19,102 nucleotides of DNA from DASXPG01 sp044449445 (GTDB taxonomy: Bacteria; Gemmatimonadota; Gemmatimonadetes; Gemmatimonadales; JACORV01), in contig JBIOIA010000029.1 in assembly GCA_044449445.1 (NCBI GenBank), positions 1 to 19,102 of the forward strand, read 5' to 3'. This document shows positions 8,183-14,292 of the stretch, one piece after another. The position numbers and the translations under genes are program-made. The notes below the pieces were generated by a model. That model worked only from the letters and a program-made list of their open reading frames with translations, had not been told where the DNA came from and searched no databases. Within the stretch, counting starts at the first letter, position 1, and each line of letters opens with the position of its first letter.

Positions 8183-9500
8183 CTACGCGCGCCGCCTCGG
8201 GCTGTTCTCCGGCACGATGGCGGTGGTGGGCGGCATCATCGGCACGGGCATCTTCCTCAATCCCGCCAACGTCGCGCGCATCACCCGGGAGCCGGCGCTC
8301 ACGACGTTCGTGTGGGCGCTGGGCGGCGCGATCGCGCTGATCGGCGCGTTCTGCTATGCCGAGCTGGGCGCGCGCCGCCCCAAAGCGGGCGGCGGCTACG
8401 TCTACCTGCGCGAGGCGCTGGGACCGCTGCCGGCCTTCCTCTACGGGTGGGCGCTGCTGCTGGTGATCGCGACCGGCGCGTGCGCGGCGGTGGCGTATAC
8501 CTTCGGCAGCTACGCCGCCGCGCTGTTCGGCCTCGGCGAGGGCGCGATCAAGCCGATCGCCGTGCTCGCGATCGTGGGACTCTCCGCGGTCAACTACCTC
8601 GGCGTCGCCGAGGGCGCGATGACCCAGAACATCTTCACGCTGCTCAAGCTGGGCGCGCTCGCGGTCGTGATCGGCTGCGGACTGGTGCTGCCCTTCGCCG
8701 CTCCGGCGCCGATCAACTACGTGGGGCCGCTGCCGCCCGCCGGCTGGCAGCTGCCGCTCGCGGTGGGCACGGCGCTGGTGCCGATCCTGTTCGCGTACGG
8801 CGGCTGGCAGCAGACCAACTTCATCGCCGAGGAGATCAAGGACGCCGAGCGCACGCTGCCGCGCGCGCTCATCCTCGGCACGGCGATCGTGGTGCTGGTC
8901 TACGTGACGGCGAACATGGCCTATATGCGCGTGCTCGGCGTGACGGGGCTGGGGCAGAGCGCGGCGCCGGCGGCGGACCTGATGACGTCGGTGGTGGGTG
9001 CGTGGGGCCGGAGGCTGATCAGCCTGGGGATCGCGTGCTCGACGTTCGGTTTCCTCAACCTCGTGATCCTCGTGACGCCGCGCGTCTACCAGGCCATGGC
9101 CGCCGACGGCGTGTTCCTGCCGGCGCTTGCGCGCCTGCATCCCGTGCACCGGACGCCGGGCGCGGCGATCATGCTCCAGGGCGGGTGGGCGATCCTGCTC
9201 ACGATGACGAAGACGTACGACCGGCTGCTCGATTACGTGGTGTTCGGCGACTGGATCTTCTTCGGGACGACCGCGGCGACGCTGTTCGTATACCGGCGGC
9301 GGCTCGGGCCGCCGGAGCGCTCGCGCGTGCCGCTCTACCCGGTACTGCCGCTGCTGTTCATCGCCGCGGCGCTGTATGTGGTGATCAGCTCGGTGGCGTC
9401 GGCGCCGGGCAACGCGGCGATCGGCGTGCTGCTGATCGGAGCCGGCGTGCCGGTGTACCTGTTGTGGCGACCGCGCGCTACAGCCGCCCCCGGCGCTTGA
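8163..9500 (+). CDS. APC-superfamily amino-acid permease
   Basis: A 445-residue integral membrane protein with about 12 hydrophobic helices. The first helix carries the APC-family substrate and ion-binding loop GGIIGTGIF (residues 23-31), and the region after helix 2 has the conserved ELGARRPKAGGGYVYLREA-type segment common to LAT-like and basic/neutral amino-acid exchangers. The central EEIKDAERTLPRA motif (after helix 6) is another hallmark. The protein should move amino acids across the inner membrane; the exact substrate cannot be read from the sequence. The ATG at 8163 is supported by a -10-like hexamer immediately upstream and by the family N-terminus. The divergent OCD-family gene suggests a shared substrate. 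Its 3' end overlaps the convergent DUF58 gene by 23 bp. Confidence 0.92.
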   Translation: MTPPSVTYARRLGLFSGTMAVVGGIIGTGIFLNPANVARITREPALTTFVWALGGAIALIGAFCYAELGARRPKAGGGYVYLREALGPLPAFLYGWALLLVIATGACAAVAYTFGSYAAALFGLGEGAIKPIAVLAIVGLSAVNYLGVAEGAMTQNIFTLLKLGALAVVIGCGLVLPFAAPAPINYVGPLPPAGWQLPLAVGTALVPILFAYGGWQQTNFIAEEIKDAERTLPRALILGTAIVVLVYVTANMAYMRVLGVTGLGQSAAPAADLMTSVVGAWGRRLISLGIACSTFGFLNLVILVTPRVYQAMAADGVFLPALARLHPVHRTPGAAIMLQGGWAILLTMTKTYDRLLDYVVFGDWIFFGTTAATLFVYRRRLGPPERSRVPLYPVLPLLFIAAALYVVISSVASAPGNAAIGVLLIGAGVPVYLLWRPRATAAPGA

Positions 9501-10788
9501 GCTCGAGGTAGGCCCGGACGGCAGCCTGGCCCGCGCGGGCGGGCGGCGTGTCGAGCACGATCACTCCCGAACGACGCATCGCCGCGAGCGCGCCGCCGCG
9601 CGCCGCGAGCAGTTCCTCGGCGGCGGCGCGGCGCCACGCGGTGCGCTCGTCGCCGGCGCGGGCGGTCGCGGCCGCATCGAGCTCCGGATTGCGCAGCGTG
9701 ATGGCGAGCGGCAGGTGACGCGGTCTGAGCGCCCCGACGGCGCTGACCAGCGCCTCGGATGCCCCGCGGTCGATCAGATCGCCGATGAACACGGTGAGCG
9801 CGCGCTTGCGATTGCGCACGGCCAGGTAGCGGAACGCGCCCGGATAGTCGGACTCCACCAGCACCGGCTCCGTCACGGCGAGCGCGCGCAGGATCTCGCG
9901 CAGGGAGCGGCGCCCGCGCTGCGGGGCGACATAGCGCTGCACGCGGTCGGCGAACACCATGATGCCGACGTCGTCGTCGTGGTGTGCCGCGGCGAACGCG
10001 AGGTCGAGCGCGGTGCGCACCGCGAACTCCATCACGGGCACGCCGTCGGCTTCCGACGCCATGAGCCGCCCCGCGTCCAGGACCAGCATCACCTGCTGGC
10101 GGCGCTCCTCCTCGTACTCGCGCGCGATCAGCTTGCTGCGCCGCGCCGTCGCCTTCCAGTCGATCGAGCGCAGGTCGTCGCCCGGCACCCACTCGCGCAG
10201 GCTCTCGAACATCCGCCCCTCGCCCAGCCGCCGCGCCGGGTCCTGGCCCGGCTGGCGCCGCGCCGCCTCGGCGATCGCCTGCCGCAGCCGCGAGCCCGGC
10301 AGGGCCGGGAACACCGTCGCGTCCCACGGCAGCTCGCGACGCACCTGGCGCTGGCCCAGGCCCAGCGGGCCGCGGCTGCGCAGGGCGAGCCATCCGGAAT
10401 TGTCGCGGCCACGCCGCGCCGGCTGCACGGCCAGCGACTCCTCGGCGGAGCCGTGCGCTGCAACGATGACGCCGCGGACCGCCCGTGCCCCGCCCAGCAC
10501 GGCAGGCCAGGTTTCGCGCACCAGCAGCCGCGCGGCGCGGCCCGCGGGATTGGTCCACCGGTAGCGCGCGGCGCCCGCGCGCCCCATCGAGAACGTCGCG
10601 GGGGCCTCGCGGCGCAGTGCGAGCCGCGCCGGGTCCACCGCGAGCAGCGCGTCCACGTACACCAGCGCGAGCACCACCGCGTCGGCCGCGAGCAGGACGT
10701 CGAGCGCCACGGGGGCCAGGTACCCGAGCAGCGCGAGCGGCGCCAGCAGGGCGAGCAGGAGCAGCGCGCGGCGGGTCGGGAGGATCAC
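9478..10788 (-). CDS. DUF58-family membrane-anchored protein with a vWA-like fold
   Basis: A 436-residue DUF58 protein, the usual partner of MoxR ATPases. Two hydrophobic helices lie at about 7-50, followed by a beta-rich region. The DUF58 core is unmistakable: GRMFESLREWVPGDDL, SIDWKATARR and LIAREYEEER, then the first strand of the von Willebrand A-like domain (VMLVLDAGRLM). The metal-binding DxSxS is DAGRL here, as I recall in many DUF58 members, so metal binding is doubtful. DUF58 is thought to act as an adaptor or substrate for the MoxR chaperone at the membrane. It starts at GTG 10788, whose last bases overlap the TGA of the MoxR gene (GTGA), indicating coupled translation. It is the last gene of the five-gene operon. 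Confidence 0.92.
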   Translation of the reverse strand: MILPTRRALLLLALLAPLALLGYLAPVALDVLLAADAVVLALVYVDALLAVDPARLALRREAPATFSMGRAGAARYRWTNPAGRAARLLVRETWPAVLGGARAVRGVIVAAHGSAEESLAVQPARRGRDNSGWLALRSRGPLGLGQRQVRRELPWDATVFPALPGSRLRQAIAEAARRQPGQDPARRLGEGRMFESLREWVPGDDLRSIDWKATARRSKLIAREYEEERRQQVMLVLDAGRLMASEADGVPVMEFAVRTALDLAFAAAHHDDDVGIMVFADRVQRYVAPQRGRRSLREILRALAVTEPVLVESDYPGAFRYLAVRNRKRALTVFIGDLIDRGASEALVSAVGALRPRHLPLAITLRNPELDAAATARAGDERTAWRRAAAEELLAARGGALAAMRRSGVIVLDTPPARAGQAAVRAYLELKRRGRL

Positions 10789-11738
10789 GCGGTGGGCGCC
10801 GCCACCCGCTCCAGGATCGCCGCGAGCGTCGCGTCGGGCGTCACGCCCTCCAGCTCGAGCTCCGGCGCGACGGTGATGCGGTGGCGCAGCACGCTCTTCG
10901 CCATCGCCTTCACGTCGTCGGGCACGACGAACTCGCGCTGCTCGAGCACGGCGTTCGCGCGCGAGGCCTTGAGCAGCGCGACCGACGCGCGCGGGCTCGC
11001 GCCGAGCGTGACCGACGGGTGCGCGCGCGTGCCGCGCACGATGGACGTGATGTACTCGAGGAGCGCCGGCTCGACCCGGACCCTGCGGGCGCGCGCCTGG
11101 AGCAGGGCCAGCCCTTCCTCCGTGGCGACCTTGTCCACGCCGTAGGTCGCGGGCGAGTCGGCCTCGAAGCCCTCGAGGTAGCGCCGCAGGATTCCGGTCT
11201 CGACGTCCGCCGTCGGATAGTCGAACGTGACCTTGAGCAGGAACCGGTCGAGCTCCGCTTCGGGCAGCGGGTACGTGCCCTCGAACTCGATCGGGTTCTG
11301 GGTCGCGAAGACGGTAAAGGCGCGGGGCAGGGCGTGGGACGTTCCGTCCGCGGTGACGGTGCGCTCCTGCATCGCCTCGAGCAGCGCGGCCTGGGTTTTC
11401 GCGGGAGCGCGGTTGATCTCGTCGGCGAGCACGAGGTCCGCGAAGATCGGCCCGGGCCGGAACACGAACTCGTGCGAGCCGCTGAGCACCGAGATGCCGG
11501 TGATATCGGCGGGCATGAGGTCCGGCGTGAACTGGATACGCGTGAACCGCACCCCGAGGGCGCGCGCGAGCGTCCGCACCAGCAGCGTCTTCGCCGTGCC
11601 CGGCACGCCTTCGAGCAGCACGTGTCCGCCGGCGATGAGCGCCACGACCGACTCGCGGGTGGCGGCCTCCTGGCCGAGGACGACGTGACGCAGCGCCGTC
11701 AGGACGGCGTGCGCGTTGGCACCTTGAGCATCTGCCAC
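10785..11738 (-). CDS. MoxR-family AAA+ ATPase
   Basis: A 317-residue AAA+ ATPase of the MoxR group, cytoplasmic chaperone-like enzymes that activate or assemble partner proteins. Walker A is GVPGTAKT (44-51), Walker B is LVLADEINRA with Asp106-Glu107, and the MoxR-specific stretches TPDLMPADITG, QAALLEAMQE, ATQNPIEFEGTYPLPEAE and LDRFLLK are all present. The C-terminal lid shows SPRASVALLKASRA. The GTG start at 11738 gives the usual short N-terminus before VVLGQE and is preceded by GGAGG four bases upstream, one of the few Shine-Dalgarno-like sites in the window. It overlaps the DUF4350 gene by 40 bp and the DUF58 gene by 4 bp. The context says that it works with DUF58, DUF4350 and DUF4129 on the cell envelope; the exact process is unknown. 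Confidence 0.95.
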   Translation of the reverse strand: MADAQGANAHAVLTALRHVVLGQEAATRESVVALIAGGHVLLEGVPGTAKTLLVRTLARALGVRFTRIQFTPDLMPADITGISVLSGSHEFVFRPGPIFADLVLADEINRAPAKTQAALLEAMQERTVTADGTSHALPRAFTVFATQNPIEFEGTYPLPEAELDRFLLKVTFDYPTADVETGILRRYLEGFEADSPATYGVDKVATEEGLALLQARARRVRVEPALLEYITSIVRGTRAHPSVTLGASPRASVALLKASRANAVLEQREFVVPDDVKAMAKSVLRHRITVAPELELEGVTPDATLAAILERVAAPTA

Positions 11739-12916
11739 AGGTCCTCCACGGCGTTGGCTGCACCCTGGACGTCGGCGCCGCGGGCGCCCTGGTGCACGCG
11801 GCTCTTGAGTCGCTTCACGGCTTCGCGGGCCGGTGGCCGCTGGGCGCCGGCCTCGAGCGCATCGAGCCAGGCCAGCGTGTCGGCGGCCTTGAGCGGCCCG
11901 CCCCCCAGGCGGCGACGCAGCCCGGCGGCGATCAGTCTGGTCGCGGTGAGTCCCGCGCCGCTGCGTTCGAGGCCCGCCGCCAGCGCGTCCAGGTGCTCGA
12001 GCGGCGAGCGACGGCGGCGCTCGACCGCCGGGATCGCGGGCCCGAAGCGCACCGCCGCCACGCCGAGGCCGAGGAGCGCCGCGAAGATCAGCTGCAGCGC
12101 CATCCAGCCCGCGGGCTCGCTCAGGGACCACGCGAACGTCGCGCCCATCAGCGAGCCCGCGCGGCCGAACCCCTGGTGGTATTCGTCCACCAGCACCAGG
12201 CGCGGCCGATCCTCGAGCACCCAGCCCAGCACCAGAGGCCCCGCCTCGGTCGCGCGCATCGCGCGGTTGCTGAACACCGAGCCGTCGGCCACCAGCACCA
12301 CCGTGCCGCCCGCTGCGAAGCGGAGCCGGACCGCGGCCGTTTCGCCCTTCGCGGCGGTCCACAGGTCCTCCGTCGTAACGGGCTTCAGCGCAGGGCAGCC
12401 CGCCGGCGCGGCGAGCGGGGGGGCGTCCTTCGCATCGGCGTCGGGCCGGCGCAACACGGCGCGCGCCTTCGGTGCGCGCCCGCCGAAGAGGCCCTCGCCG
12501 GGCTGCCACGGGGCGGGTGGCGCGAACTCGATGGTGCGGATCACATACCCGAAGCAGCGCTCCATTCCGGATCGTCCCGCCAGCAGCAGCCGCCCGCCGC
12601 GCTCGACCCAGTGGCGAACCTCGCGGACCTCGGGATCCGTGAGCGGTGCGGCGGGCGCGGGGATGAACAGGAGCAGCCCGGGATCGGCGCGCGTGCGATC
12701 CAGGTCGAAGAACGGTTTGAGGCGCTCGCCGACGTCCACGCCGAACCGGGTGAGCAGCGTCCGGAACGCGGCCGCGCCGTTAGGGCTGGTCAGGCGCGTC
12801 GACAGGCGTGGGTCGGACGACATGCCGCGAGGCGCGGTGGCCGTGCCGATAGCCGCCGCGACCGCCAGCACGGCGGTGACGGCGACGACGAGCCAGATCT
12901 CAGACCGCCTGACCAT
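11699..12916 (-). CDS. DUF4350-domain membrane protein
   Basis: A 405-residue protein of the DUF4350 type, typically encoded between DUF4129 and MoxR genes. A signal-anchor helix lies at about 6-26. The family segment DPRLSTRLTSPNGAAAFR comes next, then a soluble domain with ThuA/GATase-like glycine turns (WVERGGRLLLAG, DGSVFSNRAM) and VDEYHQGFG. A second helix (WMALQLIFAALLGLGVAAVRF) is followed by a basic cytoplasmic tail containing EHLDALAAGLERSGAG. Topology is therefore an extracytoplasmic domain between two helices, with a C-terminal tail inside where MoxR could reach it. The start at 12916 (MVRRSEIW) is preferred over an ATG 18 codons upstream because it begins directly before the anchor; it overlaps DUF4129 by 17 bp. 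No enzymatic residues are evident to me. Confidence 0.85.
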   Translation of the reverse strand: MVRRSEIWLVVAVTAVLAVAAAIGTATAPRGMSSDPRLSTRLTSPNGAAAFRTLLTRFGVDVGERLKPFFDLDRTRADPGLLLFIPAPAAPLTDPEVREVRHWVERGGRLLLAGRSGMERCFGYVIRTIEFAPPAPWQPGEGLFGGRAPKARAVLRRPDADAKDAPPLAAPAGCPALKPVTTEDLWTAAKGETAAVRLRFAAGGTVVLVADGSVFSNRAMRATEAGPLVLGWVLEDRPRLVLVDEYHQGFGRAGSLMGATFAWSLSEPAGWMALQLIFAALLGLGVAAVRFGPAIPAVERRRRSPLEHLDALAAGLERSGAGLTATRLIAAGLRRRLGGGPLKAADTLAWLDALEAGAQRPPAREAVKRLKSRVHQGARGADVQGAANAVEDLWQMLKVPTRTPS

Positions 12917-13523
12917 GGAGCGCCAGGTCGTTGGCCGCGCGGTCGAAGGCGGCGAACGTCGCCGCGTCACACGAGGAAGCGCCGAACACGGCCGCGTACA
13001 GCGTGGTCACGAGGTCCCTGAACACGCCGCGCTGCGCCGGAACGAGCCGCGCTTCGCTCGCGTACTCGGCCGGCGTCTTGGACGGCTTCACCTGGACGGC
13101 GCGGCGCAGCTCGAGCTGGAGCACGAGGGCCAGGAACCGGTGCGCGAACGCCTCGCGGTAGTCGCCCAGACCGGCGAGTCGCCGCGCCTCGGCCAGGTGC
13201 CACGGCGCATCACGCGTGGGCGGCAGCGGCCCGGCCGGGGACTCCTCCCGCCGCGGCGTCGGGCGCAGTGCGCGGACCAGCACGAACGCGATGTGGGTCA
13301 GCAGGAGCAGGCCGACGAGGGTCAGCGCGAACATCAGCGCCAGGAAGCCGATCGGGTGTGCGCTCTGGAGCCGATCGAGCGCGTCCATCAGCGCGCGCCA
13401 GGCCGCGATGACGTATTCCAATGGATGGCGGCTGGTCGACCACTCGTAGGCCGGTGAGGTGAACACGTCGCGCAGGACCGCCCGCACCGAGTCGGGCGGG
13501 ATGTCCGCCGGCAGATGGGTCAC
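12900..13523 (-). CDS. DUF4129-domain membrane protein
   Basis: A 207-residue protein with one strong membrane helix at 58-85 and a C-terminal DUF4129 domain at about 107-200, recognised by GDYREAFAHRFLALVLQLEL, then PSKTPAEYASEA and the final helix with YAAVFG. DUF4129 domains usually close longer transglutaminase-like proteins (TgpA) or stand alone in MoxR clusters; this is the stand-alone form, so no protease or transferase activity is expected. The C-terminal domain is probably cytoplasmic. The GTG start at 13523 overlaps the stop of the upstream membrane-protein gene as GTGA, so translation is probably coupled. There is no separate ribosome-binding site. Confidence 0.87.
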   Translation of the reverse strand: MTHLPADIPPDSVRAVLRDVFTSPAYEWSTSRHPLEYVIAAWRALMDALDRLQSAHPIGFLALMFALTLVGLLLLTHIAFVLVRALRPTPRREESPAGPLPPTRDAPWHLAEARRLAGLGDYREAFAHRFLALVLQLELRRAVQVKPSKTPAEYASEARLVPAQRGVFRDLVTTLYAAVFGASSCDAATFAAFDRAANDLALHGQAV

Positions 13524-14248
13524 GCCGACGGGCCCAGCAGCTGGCCGAGCAGCTGGAGGTCGAAGGCTTCCTTGCGCACCCGCAGGTCGTAGTAATAGAG
13601 CGTCATGCCGCACGGGACCATCGGGGACAGCAACACGGCGAACAGCGCCGCGAGGACTTGGCCCACGACCGCGAACGGCGTCACCGCGGCGATCACGCCC
13701 GCAATGGCGCCCGGTACCGCGGACACCAGCGCCAGCACGAAGGCGATGGTGAGCGCCGTCATGCGGTGCCCCTTGGTCAGCGACCAGGATCTGCCGAGCG
13801 CGTCGGTGGCGCTCGGCAGGTCCTCGAGCACGACGACCTGCCGGACGACGCTGTAACCGCACGCCACAATGATCCCGGGGATGATGAACAGCAACGTGGC
13901 CAGCGCCGTCAGCACTCCGGCCGCAAAGCCGGCGACGATCAGCGGCCACACCTTGCCCATCGCGTAGCGGATCGCCTCGTCCCACGAGGCCTCGCGCTCG
14001 AGGTAGCCGTCCGAGATGATCTTGAGGATCGCCGCCGCGCCCACCAGCGAGCCGATCATCAGCGCGAGCAGCGCCACGGCCAGCAGCACCGGGTGCGCGA
14101 TCCAGCCGCCCGAGATCTGGGCGAACAGGTTGAACGCCTGGAACGGTCCGTAGCACAGCGCCGAGACGCCGACGAGCTGCCGGAAATGCCTGCGGTAGAG
14201 GCCGAAGGCACCGTCCAGCAGCTCGCCCTGGGACATGGGTGCGAACAT
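13520..14248 (-). CDS. Polytopic membrane protein (GlpQ-membrane-domain-like), first gene of MoxR operon
   Basis: A 242-residue protein with about six hydrophobic helices. The N-terminus MSQGELLDGAFGLYRRHF matches the opening of the family named after the membrane domain of glycerophosphoryl diester phosphodiesterase, and a central motif (DALGRSWSLTKGHRM) followed by more helices is typical as well. No phosphodiesterase catalytic domain is attached, so it should not be called an enzyme. Such proteins often sit next to DUF4129 and RDD/SpoIIM genes. The start may be Met at 14248 (MFAPMSQ) or at 14236 (MSQ); I chose 14248 because two to four residues usually precede the motif. It is divergent from the RDD-SpoIIM fusion gene with a 44-bp gap that holds the promoter region. 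Confidence 0.8.
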   Translation of the reverse strand: MFAPMSQGELLDGAFGLYRRHFRQLVGVSALCYGPFQAFNLFAQISGGWIAHPVLLAVALLALMIGSLVGAAAILKIISDGYLEREASWDEAIRYAMGKVWPLIVAGFAAGVLTALATLLFIIPGIIVACGYSVVRQVVVLEDLPSATDALGRSWSLTKGHRMTALTIAFVLALVSAVPGAIAGVIAAVTPFAVVGQVLAALFAVLLSPMVPCGMTLYYYDLRVRKEAFDLQLLGQLLGPSA

Positions 14249-14253
14249 GGTCG

Positions 14254-14283
14254 TTGGCTCGCGGTGGAGGCTCGCCCTATAAT
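14254..14283 (+). promoter_or_regulatory. Promoter of the RDD-SpoIIM fusion gene
   Basis: TTGGCT (14254-14259, 4 of 6 to the -35), an 18-bp spacer and TATAAT (14278-14283, a perfect -10). The ATG at 14293 lies 9 nt after the -10, so transcription would begin 0-4 nt before the start codon, a leaderless or near-leaderless mRNA. The same A/T patch read on the minus strand gives CATTAT and may feed the divergent operon. Confidence 0.6.
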
Positions 14284-14292
14284 GCAAAGCAA

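Noticed and set aside
9478..11763. A 761-codon open frame joining DUF58 to an N-terminal extension
   Set aside because: The first 325 codons are an out-of-frame, Arg/Ala-rich shadow of the MoxR gene. DUF58 begins at GTG 10788, in a GTGA overlap with the MoxR stop.
10785..12509. A 574-codon MoxR reading with a long N-terminal domain
   Set aside because: The upstream part is the shadow of DUF4350 in another frame. The family N-terminus and a GGAGG fit the GTG at 11738.
10485..13457. A 990-codon plus-strand open frame
   Set aside because: It lies antisense to the MoxR operon, consists of Arg/Gly/Ala-rich low-complexity translation and shows no domain. It is a by-product of high G+C.
13520..14248. 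Calling the first gene of the MoxR operon a glycerophosphodiester phosphodiesterase
   Set aside because: Only a membrane domain similar to that associated with this enzyme is present; the catalytic domain is absent.
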